Below, piece after piece: positions 1 to 7,474 of a stretch of DNA of 11,888 nucleotides. Where the stretch lies: positions 1 to 11,888 of the forward strand of contig JAZQBI010000153.1 in NCBI GenBank assembly GCA_045545635.1, written 5' to 3'. The notes beneath the pieces were generated by a model, which ran no database searches, had not been told where the DNA came from, and saw only the letters and a program-made list of their open reading frames with translations. Source of the DNA: RGIG8748 sp045545635 (GTDB lineage: Bacteria > Bacillota > Clostridia > UMGS1810). The first letter of the stretch is position 1; every line of letters begins with the position of its first letter. Position numbers and translations under genes: made by a program.

Positions 1-1244
1 TAAACGCTTTTCTGAAAACAAGATTTCCCAATGAAAAGGTGGAGGTTCTGTTTGCAGGAAACGACGGTGACACTGTGGGACTTATGCTCCAGAGATTTGA
101 TGACGATGTGGTGCTTCGGGGTGCTACAGATGCATTCATCCTCTTTGGTGCAAACGACATAAACCGAGGTCTCTACCCCACCGGAACCAAGGAACAGCAG
201 GAAAAGGCGATAGACACCTCTGTTGCAAATATGGATATACTCCTTGACAAGACAAAAAAAGCCGGAGTAAAGAGAATAACCCTTCTGCTTCCCCCTGCTC
301 TTGACGAGAGAGACTACAAGGGAGCTTCCTCAAAAAAGATGGAAGGCGTGTGCGAGGGACTTAAAAACTTGTCTCAAAAATATATTGAGCTTGCAAAAAA
401 GCATAGAATCCGTTATATCGACCTGCTTACTCCCACGTTGGAAATCCTTAGTGCAAAGAAAAATTCCGGAGAGATGGAAATCCTGAAAACCGACAGAATT
501 CACCCCAACAGAATAGGACACTTTGTACTGGCAAATGAGATTCTGCAGGATATGTACGGAAGCTACGGTCTTGTGGCATCTGTTACCATAGATACGAAAG
601 AAAAAACATACCGTTGTGACAACTCGGATGTTGCCGACCTTAAAGTGAATGAAAATTCTGTAAGCTACACCTACAAGCCAAAGGCTGTGCCAATGGGTAT
701 TGATACCAAGAATATAACCGAGGGTGTAAGCGGAAACGGATATACCGATGCAGAAGAAGCATATCCTGAATTTGTAGACTTTACCCAGAAGATGAACAGG
801 GAAATCATCAAGGTGACAGATCTCCCTGAGGGTAGCTACAATGTTGCCTTTGACAGCAAGGTAATCGGAACATTTTCCTCAGAGGAACTGCAAAAAGGCA
901 TAAATATTGCAACTCTCCCCGATAATCCGGGACAAATAAAAGGAAAAGCAGTAATAGATTCCTATATGTACAACTACTGGACACAGATTAAGGTGAGAAG
1001 ATGCGAAACCCGTTTTACCACCTTGCGGAAAGAAGGTCTCTACGGTGCCGACAAAGCTACAATAACCGGATGGGTTGATGCAACATATCCCGAAGGTCAT
1101 GTGCTCCGTGCTTACTGGACCAGCTTCCTTGGTTTGTACGAGGACTATGATATGTACAAAAGACAATGGGATTATCTTGAAAGAACTGCATACAAACTGG
1201 CAACACCCGGAGTTTACAACGTAAGTATTGCTCGCGCAGAGTAA
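1..1244 (+). CDS. SGNH/GDSL-family hydrolase, 5' end outside window
   Basis: The frame is open from the left edge of the window to the TAA at 1242-1244, so the gene starts upstream; the GTG at 39 is only an internal codon. Visible SGNH landmarks are a glycine-containing FAGNDGDTVG stretch just inside the edge (block II), GANDI at about 147-161 (block III, with the Asn), and DRIHPNRIGH at about 492-521, which supplies the C-terminal Asp and His of the triad. The nucleophile Ser block (GDS) must lie outside the window. After the hydrolase fold, roughly from nt 590, about 215 residues form an extension rich in Tyr, Thr and Val that I do not recognise; it may be a beta-sandwich accessory domain. 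The family acts as esterase, lipase or acetylxylan/carbohydrate deacetylase. It is convergent with the MFS gene and separated from it by a strong terminator. Substrate unknown. Confidence 0.85.
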   Translation, partial: NAFLKTRFPNEKVEVLFAGNDGDTVGLMLQRFDDDVVLRGATDAFILFGANDINRGLYPTGTKEQQEKAIDTSVANMDILLDKTKKAGVKRITLLLPPALDERDYKGASSKKMEGVCEGLKNLSQKYIELAKKHRIRYIDLLTPTLEILSAKKNSGEMEILKTDRIHPNRIGHFVLANEILQDMYGSYGLVASVTIDTKEKTYRCDNSDVADLKVNENSVSYTYKPKAVPMGIDTKNITEGVSGNGYTDAEEAYPEFVDFTQKMNREIIKVTDLPEGSYNVAFDSKVIGTFSSEELQKGINIATLPDNPGQIKGKAVIDSYMYNYWTQIKVRRCETRFTTLRKEGLYGADKATITGWVDATYPEGHVLRAYWTSFLGLYEDYDMYKRQWDYLERTAYKLATPGVYNVSIARAE

Positions 1245-1265
1245 ATCCTCATCAATCACTCTATT

Positions 1266-1313
1266 ATAACAGCCTCAGCAACCACCTTTAATGTTGGTTG
1301 CTGAGGCTGTTAT
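1266..1313 (+). terminator. Rho-independent terminator, possibly bidirectional
   Basis: A perfect 19-bp inverted repeat (1266-1284 with 1295-1313) encloses a 10-nt loop and begins 21 nt after the stop of the SGNH gene. The stem is GC-containing in its middle (CAGCCTCAGCAACC) and is followed on the + strand by TTGTTAT, a short T-rich tail. The minus-strand tail is GTTATAATAG-like and also weakly T-rich. As the only strong stem between two convergent genes, it could stop transcripts from both sides, including the MFS transcript. Confidence 0.85.
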
Positions 1314-1331
1314 TTGTTATGTCCCAAAAAG

Positions 1332-1379
1332 ACATCAACACTCCATATTTTGATGTAGTATACTTTGTATAAAAAGTAT
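1332..1379. other. Two short stem-loops in the convergent intergenic gap
   Basis: Downstream of the terminator, two 7-bp AT-rich inverted repeats follow one another: ACATCAA (1332-1338) with TTGATGT (1350-1356), and ATACTTT (1360-1366) with AAAGTAT (1373-1379). They could be secondary terminator structures for the minus-strand MFS transcript, but neither has a clear T tract. The rest of 1314-1471 shows no gene I can support; its open + frame starting at 1378 is not convincing. Confidence 0.3.
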
Positions 1380-1471
1380 GATAAATGCTTTGCATTACAG
1401 CCGGATACTCTCACATTGTAAGTTACTGTTACTTCGCTCATTCTTCATCTTTTTTCCCTATTTCGCAAAAA

Positions 1472-2629
1472 TTAAAAAACCTTTTCTCTTGACAGGAAGA
1501 ACAAATATATCAAAAATCCAACTCCGGCAACGCAGGCACAAACTGCCAAAGAATAATTTGTACCGATTGTCTCTGTCATTACACCACCGATGAGTCCCGA
1601 AAGCATTCTGGGAATACCCACACCTACCGCATACACAAGAGTTTGTGCAGAAGCTCGGAGGGAAGGCTCTATGCTTCTGTTTACATAGTAATTTACACTA
1701 TATAACAGCGAAACACTTAAGAAACCCGTAACCAGTCCAATGACAAGAATTGCCGTCAAATGGGTGAACATTGACAAAAGCAAATACCTCACTGCAGTTG
1801 CCAACATAACCCACGGAACAAGCTTCTTCATACCAAGGCGTGTAAACAGAACATCAAACCACAAGAAAAACGGTGCTTCGCTAAATGTAGTGAGGAGTAC
1901 ATTTGCACCCCAAAGCCAAGTTGGAGCATTGAGATGCTCCGTAAGATATGACGGAAAGAAATTGATGTAATATCCATAAGCAAACTGTGCCGTTGCAAGA
2001 ATTGCAATAAGGAGCATAAACACTTTTCCCTTGAGAAACGGTGCAAAGCTGAGCTTTTTCTCGTGAGCGTGACCTTTTACACCGGGCATAAATCCAATAC
2101 AAATGCAACATACCACACCAATAACAACACACACCTTAAAAACCACACCAAGATTTCCTGACACGAAAAATGACAAACCAAATGAAACAAGACCATAGCC
2201 TACCATACCCATAAGTCGCATAGGACCATAGCGAAGTCCGTCGGAATTTGCCGTTTCCATACCTATTACATCAAGGACACTGCCCATGGCAGACAAGAAA
2301 AACATCGTACCCGCAAGAGTAAATGCCAACCACCAAAAATTGTTACTGACAGGAACTGCACAGTAGAATACGGTCGTACCCAGTGCCATAATAAGCAGTA
2401 CTGTCTTTTTATACCCGGCTTTGTCTGCACAAACGCCCCAGAAAAGCGGTGCAAATATTGCCACTGCCTGAGGTATGGCAAGAAGTATTCCAACATAAGA
2501 TGCGGAATGTCCTGTTTCGGTATGCAGATACAGCTGGGCAAAACAATAATACAACCCCGTGAACCCATACAAAAACAAATTTGATATATACATCACAAGG
2601 CGTGGGGAAAGAAATTTTGTCCTCTGCAT
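1472..2629 (-). CDS. MFS transporter (MFS_1-like / LacY-nucleoside symporter type)
   Basis: The 385-residue product is almost entirely hydrophobic, with about twelve predicted membrane spans, the usual size for the major facilitator superfamily. The loop between spans 2 and 3 carries a motif A variant, GVCADKAGYKK at residues 65-75 (G-x-x-x-D-x-x-G-x-K-K). A hydrophilic stretch near residues 185-195 (GHAHEKKLSF) fits the central cytoplasmic loop between the two six-helix halves. The Asn/Tyr-rich first helix and overall pattern resemble the MFS_1-like group, which contains sugar and nucleoside proton symporters. Its ATG shares one base with the TAA of the GH141-like gene (TAATG), so the two are almost certainly translationally coupled. 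From context I infer import of the oligosaccharide or monosaccharide handled by that enzyme. Substrate and direction cannot be read from sequence. Confidence 0.88.
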   Translation of the reverse strand: MQRTKFLSPRLVMYISNLFLYGFTGLYYCFAQLYLHTETGHSASYVGILLAIPQAVAIFAPLFWGVCADKAGYKKTVLLIMALGTTVFYCAVPVSNNFWWLAFTLAGTMFFLSAMGSVLDVIGMETANSDGLRYGPMRLMGMVGYGLVSFGLSFFVSGNLGVVFKVCVVIGVVCCICIGFMPGVKGHAHEKKLSFAPFLKGKVFMLLIAILATAQFAYGYYINFFPSYLTEHLNAPTWLWGANVLLTTFSEAPFFLWFDVLFTRLGMKKLVPWVMLATAVRYLLLSMFTHLTAILVIGLVTGFLSVSLLYSVNYYVNRSIEPSLRASAQTLVYAVGVGIPRMLSGLIGGVMTETIGTNYSLAVCACVAGVGFLIYLFFLSREKVF

Positions 2630-4401
2630 TATAATTCAATCCGTTCTGTGATATTGCCTTCCATATCAAATGGGCGAGCAGGTTTTGCCGAGGAATTTCC
2701 GTCGCCTTCCTCGTAGGTAACCATCTCACCGCCGTAACGAAGTACATTTCCGCGGAACTCCGCAATAGCACCCTCGGGAGCCTGAATTCGAATAAGTCCC
2801 GTACTTCTGAATACATTATTGATAACGTGAGCCCCCTTGGAACGATGGAAGGTTACCATCATATCACCATCATATTCAAAATAGTTATCTGCCCAGATGG
2901 TACCCGGCTGTGCTATATGATAGTGGAAAGCACTCTTAAAACCTTTTACCACATTACCAATCATTTTGAAATCAACACCGGGCGCATCAAGGTACAATCC
3001 CTTGCAGTTAATACCCTGATTACCGCATCTTCTGTGAACATAGTTGTTTCTTATAATACCCCTGTTATCCAAAAGCTTATATATTGCTGCACCATCGTTT
3101 AGTGTCTGCATAGGATCGAGAACAACATTGTTTTCTATAAGGACATTATCGCCATATGCAACTATGCCGGAATAAGGTGTATATTCTATGTAATTGTTGC
3201 ATACTACCGCACTGTCTATAAAGATACCTACTGCACTGTAATAGTCAAGACCTATGTGATCTATACGGCAATTTTCTACACGAGGCCATTTTGCATAAAC
3301 ATCTTCCGATGCATCATCGGGGATATTGTCATCTATTAGCACGGTAACACCGCCTGCACCACATTCGCTGATGTGTGCACCGCGTACATAAATATCGTCA
3401 CCCTGAAGTTTAATAGCATGACCGCCTGTTTTGTAGATATTTAAATCTTCAAGTACTATCGAGGAGACGCCGATACCTTCTATGGCACCGCTCTGCTCTT
3501 TGGAGACAAATCCTCCCGCACCTCTCATAACCTTGGTGGAATAAATATCTGTAACAACAGGTGTAGTAGCCGCAGTAATATCTATATCTCTTATTGTGAT
3601 ATTTTTTGTTCCTTCTTCAAAGGATATAACATTGGTTGTAAGAGGAACAACTGCACAGAAATCCTCCGCATTATCGCCCGGATATGGTCTGTAATATATT
3701 TTGTGTTCTTTCTTGTTATGATACCATCTGCCATCTTCCGCCATGCCTTCTTCGGTGTTATAAATAACATACTGATTTTTCCAGAAAGAACCAACGGGAT
3801 GTCCGCAAGGGGGATCCAGATAAAAGGTATGGGTTTCCTTATCCATACCTACAACCTTGGTATAAGATTCATTCCATGAATGGAATACCTGAACCTCGGC
3901 ATTTTCAAAAACAAAATCCTCGGAAAAATCTTCGGGGTTATATACAAAATTATCAAGCTCATCACGACGAAGCTCCCTGCCCCATCCGCCAAAGCAAGAA
4001 CCTCTCCAACCCATAGAGTCAAACTCAGAAAGGTGTTTGAGTTCTCCTACAAGAGGATAACGAGCCTTTTTGAGATAATCACCCTTCATGGAAAGGAGCA
4101 AACGGAAATCTATATATTCACCATCAACCTTGGGAACATCGGCACAGAACCATCCTGTTTTCTCATCCAAAACCCAATCCCCTACGGGAACACCACCGGA
4201 AAGAACGGCTCTTCCCTGTCCGTCACCTTCTATAATAAGTCCGTTATCTTCTTTTGTAAGACACAGCTTTGTACCATAATAAACTCCGCTGTGAATAATC
4301 ATCTTCTTTTCACCGGATGTATTCCGTAAAATTTCGAGGGCTTCCTCCGGCGTTGCTGCCGAACACTTTGACACATCGGCAGGATTAACATTAATAATCA
4401 T
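2629..4401 (-). CDS. Right-handed parallel beta-helix glycosidase, GH141-like
   Basis: A 590-residue protein if started at the ATG at 4401, which has a good ribosome binding site (AGAAAGGA, 7 nt upstream). The in-frame ATG at 4434 has none and would lie at the predicted transcription start. The N-terminal part carries IIHSGVYYG and LIIEGDGQGRAVLSG (about residues 55-69), and residues 226-242 carry a WYHN...KIYYRPYPG segment, the 'WYLD...LYYYP' signature of GH141-type beta-helix enzymes. Residues about 265-570 are repeated short strands with NITIRDIDI, VENCRIDHI and IENNVV rungs typical of pectin-lyase-like helices. NDGAAIY (435-441) and LYLDAPG (469-475) offer conserved acidic residues as catalytic candidates. 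Known GH141 members are fucosidases or xylanases. No signal peptide is visible, so a cytoplasmic role is inferred. Likely transcribed from the promoter at 4441-4469 and coupled to the MFS gene. A generic beta-helix protein of another family is the main alternative. Confidence 0.75.
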   Translation of the reverse strand: MIINVNPADVSKCSAATPEEALEILRNTSGEKKMIIHSGVYYGTKLCLTKEDNGLIIEGDGQGRAVLSGGVPVGDWVLDEKTGWFCADVPKVDGEYIDFRLLLSMKGDYLKKARYPLVGELKHLSEFDSMGWRGSCFGGWGRELRRDELDNFVYNPEDFSEDFVFENAEVQVFHSWNESYTKVVGMDKETHTFYLDPPCGHPVGSFWKNQYVIYNTEEGMAEDGRWYHNKKEHKIYYRPYPGDNAEDFCAVVPLTTNVISFEEGTKNITIRDIDITAATTPVVTDIYSTKVMRGAGGFVSKEQSGAIEGIGVSSIVLEDLNIYKTGGHAIKLQGDDIYVRGAHISECGAGGVTVLIDDNIPDDASEDVYAKWPRVENCRIDHIGLDYYSAVGIFIDSAVVCNNYIEYTPYSGIVAYGDNVLIENNVVLDPMQTLNDGAAIYKLLDNRGIIRNNYVHRRCGNQGINCKGLYLDAPGVDFKMIGNVVKGFKSAFHYHIAQPGTIWADNYFEYDGDMMVTFHRSKGAHVINNVFRSTGLIRIQAPEGAIAEFRGNVLRYGGEMVTYEEGDGNSSAKPARPFDMEGNITERIEL

Positions 4402-4440
4402 ATTACCATCCTTTCTGCCACAATGGCATTTCATAATATA

Positions 4441-4469
4441 ATTATAGACCGCCGAAAATACGGAAACAA
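4441..4469 (-). promoter_or_regulatory. Predicted sigma-A promoter of the GH141-like/MFS pair
   Basis: Reading the minus strand, TTGTTT (4469-4464) and a perfect TATAAT (4446-4441) are separated by exactly 17 bp. This puts the start of transcription near 4434, leaving a leader of about 33 nt before the ATG at 4401. The -35 box and spacer lie inside the inverted repeat at 4447-4501, so a protein bound there would be expected to block or modulate initiation. The -35 matches only the first three consensus bases. Confidence 0.6.
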
Positions 4470-4501
4470 TACAAAAATTGTGTGCGTATTTCCCGACGGT
4501 C
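4447..4501. repeat. 55-nt imperfect inverted repeat: operator or terminator
   Basis: The outer arms are GACCGCCG (4447-4454) and CGACGGTC (4494-4501) with one mismatch; the next are AAATACG (4456-4462) and CGTATTT (4485-4491); the innermost are ACAAT (4466-4470) and ATTGT (4477-4481) around a 6-nt loop. Together they form a nearly continuous 20-bp arm pair starting 16 nt after the regulator's stop codon. Two readings are possible. It may be an operator-like palindrome over the promoter, or the transcription terminator of the upstream genes, with the weak tail TATAATTATATT. The two need not exclude each other. Confidence 0.7.
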
Positions 4502-4516
4502 TTATACTTTGAAAAA

Positions 4517-5608
4517 TTATATTTTGGTATCCAGAATATTTTCTGTTCCGATATATTGTGAAATCAGCTCCATAAGTTCCTCACGGGAAGCTTTTGAAGT
4601 GATTTCCAGCATTTTTTTGACACGATATTTGACGGTTCCCACGGCAACCATTTCTTTCTCTGCTATTTGTTCATAGGAAACACCCAATACAATTCCTCTT
4701 ATGATTTGCAAATCAATCTCATCCATAACAGAAAACAACTGTTCTAGTGTGTATACATCGCAGGAACATTCGTCCCTCAAGAAGTTATTTTCACTGTTTG
4801 AAACGCCGTACGAACCCGTGGTTGCTACGGAGGAATACCTTGCTCCGCGAACAATTGCAGATACCGACTCCATACCGGGATTGTTTACAAGAAAAGAGTA
4901 CAGACGAATTGCCTGTCTGCCCATCTCGTGATAGTCAAGAGATATCATCTTTATATCCGGTTTGAGATATTCTGCCAGAGGAGAATCCCAGAAGGAATGT
5001 ATGCACAAATCCGGCTTTGGATTGCATTTTCGCAAAAGGCTTGCCAACACAATAGATACAACATCGTTTGTACACAGAACCACGTCATATTTTTGTGCCT
5101 CGGCAAGAAAATCCTCACAGCACTTTTTTACCGAAGCATCAACATAGTAAATTCCGGTGGTACCGGTCTTATTGTATCTGTCGTTATAGTCCCGGAATGC
5201 TTCACATTTTACAGAATCAATCATATTATCACGGCTGACACCCAACAATGCCATATTGCACCACCCACGCCCATGCATATAAGCACACCAGTCCGTGTAA
5301 ATTCCATAAAAATCAAAACTTAAAGAGCTTACACCTCGCTGAGAAGTGTTATTGTAACCCGAAAGCAATATCGGGTGAATACCCTTTTGAGAAATATATT
5401 CAATGCGGGAAGCTATCCAGTCGTGGCTTCGTCCGTTGAGAATAACCGGTACATCTTCTTTGTGAGAAATCAGCTCATTAAGGTCGCAAAGATCTATTTC
5501 CACAAGTCTGCCTTTACATTCTCTGACAGCAGAACGCATACCTGACATATATTTTCCGTTCCAGAAATTGCCCGACAGGTCAGGCTCCGTCATTACATAA
5601 AAATCCAC
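4517..5608 (-). CDS. Transcriptional regulator: LacI-type sensor plus C-terminal LuxR-type HTH
   Basis: The 363-residue protein begins directly in a periplasmic-binding-protein fold (residues 1-265) of the kind that follows the HTH in LacI/GalR regulators: strands such as VPVILNGR (53-60), GIHPILLSGY (76-85), GWCNMALLGVSRD (115-127), YDVVLCTNDVVS (174-185) and MISLDYHEMGRQAIRL (221-236). No N-terminal HTH is present. Instead residues 287-352 match a LuxR/NarL-type HTH: DLQIIRGIVLGVSYEQIAEK then VAVGTVKYRVKKML, including the GTVKYRV recognition-helix pattern. The start is GTG at 5608, supported by GGGAG 7-8 nt upstream; it follows the SGNH stop by 15 nt. Sugar sensing is inferred from the LacI-type fold. 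The nearest likely target is the inverted repeat over the GH141-like promoter just downstream. Activator or repressor mode is unknown. Confidence 0.8.
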   Translation of the reverse strand: MDFYVMTEPDLSGNFWNGKYMSGMRSAVRECKGRLVEIDLCDLNELISHKEDVPVILNGRSHDWIASRIEYISQKGIHPILLSGYNNTSQRGVSSLSFDFYGIYTDWCAYMHGRGWCNMALLGVSRDNMIDSVKCEAFRDYNDRYNKTGTTGIYYVDASVKKCCEDFLAEAQKYDVVLCTNDVVSIVLASLLRKCNPKPDLCIHSFWDSPLAEYLKPDIKMISLDYHEMGRQAIRLYSFLVNNPGMESVSAIVRGARYSSVATTGSYGVSNSENNFLRDECSCDVYTLEQLFSVMDEIDLQIIRGIVLGVSYEQIAEKEMVAVGTVKYRVKKMLEITSKASREELMELISQYIGTENILDTKI

Positions 5609-5623
5609 AAAAACACTCCCTGT

Positions 5624-6535
5624 TTATATATACATCTCCCGTGTAAGCTTGATAATTTCTCCGCGGAGTTCATCCTTGAAGTCTGCATTTTTGTTGTAAT
5701 TTTCCACCATATTATCCCAGAATTCCATATTCTGCTTTTTGCTGTATTGCACTGCAAGTTCTTTGCGTTCAGCAAGAGGACGTTCAAAATCCTCGTGTTG
5801 CCACAGACGTTCCACATACATTACTCTGCGAAGTGTTTGCTCAATAGTGTATCTTTCCTCATTCTTGGGAGAAATTTTACATTCTTTATCAGGCTCGACG
5901 ATATCCTTTGCCCCTATGGCACAAAGGAAGGTCTCCGCCATAAGATGATGTCCGTAATCATTGGGATGCATACGATCTTCGTTTATTGGATTTTGATCCA
6001 TATACTTTAACAGTGCACTGCGCATATCTATGAACAAAAGATTATTTTCTTTTGCTATCTCTTGTGCCTGACAAGCAAGAATTTCCAAATCCTTATCGGT
6101 ACCTTCGTAACTCTTTACGGGAGTATTGCCATACTCGTTGTAGGGTGTGGGCGAGCATATTATCGGAGTAGCACCGAATTTTTTACATTCTTCCACATAG
6201 TATTTCAAAGCATCGGCATAGTGACTCATACCCCACTCTACATTGGCATTGCTTTCCTCGTCATCACTGCCGTGGCTGTACACCTCAACGTCATTCATTC
6301 CGTACATAATAACGACGTATTTTGGAAAGTATTTGAGACAGTCGGTTACAAAGCGGTTTTTTACGTTCATTTCTCTTCCTCTTGCACCGCTTAACCCGCA
6401 GTTGTACAAGCCTATTTCCAATTGAGGCATATTGTCAATAAACCACTGGCTTATTTCTTTTATCCATGTTCCGTTAGCAGTGATGCTGTCTCCTAGAAAA
6501 CATATTCTGTCATATTTTGAAAGATTAAGTTTCAC
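5624..6535 (-). CDS. SGNH/GDSL-family hydrolase
   Basis: A complete 303-residue SGNH hydrolase. All four blocks are visible: FLGDSI with nucleophile Ser17, NCGLSGARG with the oxyanion Gly near 50, YGMNDV with Asn81, and EDRMHPNDYGHH with Asp187 and His190. Residues 1-212 cover the fold. The last 90 residues are charged and helical (for example VERLWQHEDFERPLAERK) and are not part of the usual domain. There is no signal peptide, so it is probably cytoplasmic. It starts with GTG, one base after the aroK stop (TAA-A-GTG), with AAAAGGGA upstream inside the end of aroK. The regulator follows after 15 nt. It probably removes acyl groups from oligosaccharides imported by this module, which is inference from context; family members also act on lipids and other esters. 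Confidence 0.88.
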   Translation of the reverse strand: MKLNLSKYDRICFLGDSITANGTWIKEISQWFIDNMPQLEIGLYNCGLSGARGREMNVKNRFVTDCLKYFPKYVVIMYGMNDVEVYSHGSDDEESNANVEWGMSHYADALKYYVEECKKFGATPIICSPTPYNEYGNTPVKSYEGTDKDLEILACQAQEIAKENNLLFIDMRSALLKYMDQNPINEDRMHPNDYGHHLMAETFLCAIGAKDIVEPDKECKISPKNEERYTIEQTLRRVMYVERLWQHEDFERPLAERKELAVQYSKKQNMEFWDNMVENYNKNADFKDELRGEIIKLTREMYI

Positions 6536-6536
6536 T

Positions 6537-7043
6537 TTATTTCATCCCTTTTCGGATAAGTCTTATTACTTCCTCTGTTTTTCGGCATACATCACTGAGT
6601 ATGCCGTTATTTATTACGGTGTAGTCTGCACTCTTGCGATAGTTTGATATACGCTCGGTGTAGAATTTGCGGATTTTCCCCACATCTTTGAGGAGTGGTA
6701 TTCGTTCAAGAGGTGTGTTATCAAAAATGAATTCCGGCGAAGCATCTATAAAAATAACCTTACCGTCGTTTTTCATAATATCTATATTTTCGTCCTTAAC
6801 AACCGTACCGCCTCCGGTGGTGACAACCACACCCTCAAGCTCTGTAACGTATTTGAGTGCCTCGGTCTCCACCTGTCGGAAGTAGGACTCGCCAATATCC
6901 AAAAGCTCACGGATACTCCTGCCCTCTCTTTGGCTTACAATATCATCAAGGTCTACTATTTCTAACCCGATTTTTTCACACACGGCATTCCCTATTGTGG
7001 ATTTTCCACAACCTGGCATCCCCACAAGATATATATTATTCAT
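6537..7043 (-). CDS. aroK: Shikimate kinase
   Basis: Phosphorylates shikimate with ATP to shikimate 3-phosphate, the substrate of AroA. At 168 residues it has the normal length. Visible elements are the Walker A loop GMPGCGKST (8-16), the DLDD motif with Asp31 and Asp33 for Mg2+ and shikimate, Arg56 in the YFRQVE segment, the TTGGGT glycine cluster (75-80) that binds shikimate, and the LID with Arg114 in ERIPLL. Its ATG overlaps the end of aroQ by 8 nt, pointing to coupled translation. The order aroA-aroQ-aroK supports the assignment to shikimate rather than gluconate kinase. Confidence 0.95.
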   Translation of the reverse strand: MNNIYLVGMPGCGKSTIGNAVCEKIGLEIVDLDDIVSQREGRSIRELLDIGESYFRQVETEALKYVTELEGVVVTTGGGTVVKDENIDIMKNDGKVIFIDASPEFIFDNTPLERIPLLKDVGKIRKFYTERISNYRKSADYTVINNGILSDVCRKTEEVIRLIRKGMK

Positions 7044-7473
7044 CAGCCACTCCTCTCAATTTGTCAAGTGCCATATAATAGCCCTTGTCCCCATGACCTG
7101 ATATCTGTGCTATGCATCCTGCCTTTGTAACAGAAATTTTGCGGAAATCCTCACGGGCATTAATATCGGAAAAATGAACCTCCACAAAGGGAATATCCAC
7201 ACTTTTTATTGCATCGGCTATGGCATAGCTGTAATGAGTGTATGCACCGGGGTTAATTACAACGCCCTTAACATCCGAGCCATATATACTCTGTATTTTG
7301 TCTATAATTGCACCCTCGTGGTTGGACTGCCAGATTTCCAGTTCAAAGCCTTCATTATCCGCATAGTCCATAAGGTCACGGCAGATATCATCATAGGATT
7401 TTTCGCCGTATATTCCTTTTTCTCTTATACCCACAAAGTTTATGTTAGGTCCGTTTATTATAAGTAACTTCAT
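7036..7473 (-). CDS. aroQ: 3-dehydroquinate dehydratase, type II
   Basis: Converts 3-dehydroquinate to 3-dehydroshikimate by the type II (anti-elimination) mechanism; members are dodecamers of about 145 residues, the length seen here. The N terminus reads LLIINGPNINFVGIRE, with Arg17 and the catalytic Tyr22 in IYG on the flexible loop. QSNHEGAIID (49-58) and VVINPGAYTHYSYAIADA (71-88) give Asn74 and His80. EVHFSDINARE (98-108) corresponds to the usual EVHLSN element, with Asp in place of the common Asn. One base separates its ATG from the aroA stop, and GAGGGG lies upstream inside aroA. It overlaps aroK by 8 nt. Confidence 0.96.
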   Translation of the reverse strand: MKLLIINGPNINFVGIREKGIYGEKSYDDICRDLMDYADNEGFELEIWQSNHEGAIIDKIQSIYGSDVKGVVINPGAYTHYSYAIADAIKSVDIPFVEVHFSDINAREDFRKISVTKAGCIAQISGHGDKGYYMALDKLRGVADE

Positions 7474-7474
7474 A

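Noticed and set aside
1378..1593. 71-codon + strand frame starting in the intergenic gap
   Set aside because: It overlaps the 3' end of the MFS gene, has no ribosome binding site, and its product is a low-complexity Leu/Phe/Lys mix with no recognisable fold.
3880..4329. 149-codon + strand frame opposite the GH141-like gene
   Set aside because: It is fully antisense to a gene with clear family motifs, lacks a Shine-Dalgarno site and shows no domain.
4399..4434. ATG at 4434 as start of the GH141-like gene
   Set aside because: No ribosome binding site precedes it, it coincides with the predicted transcription start, and the ATG at 4401 has a well spaced AGAAAGGA.
4447..4501. Simple terminator only
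   Set aside because: The tail after the stem is TATAATTATATT rather than a T run and doubles as a consensus -10 box with a -35 at 17 bp, so a purely terminating role explains less than a promoter/operator role; it is kept as an alternative.
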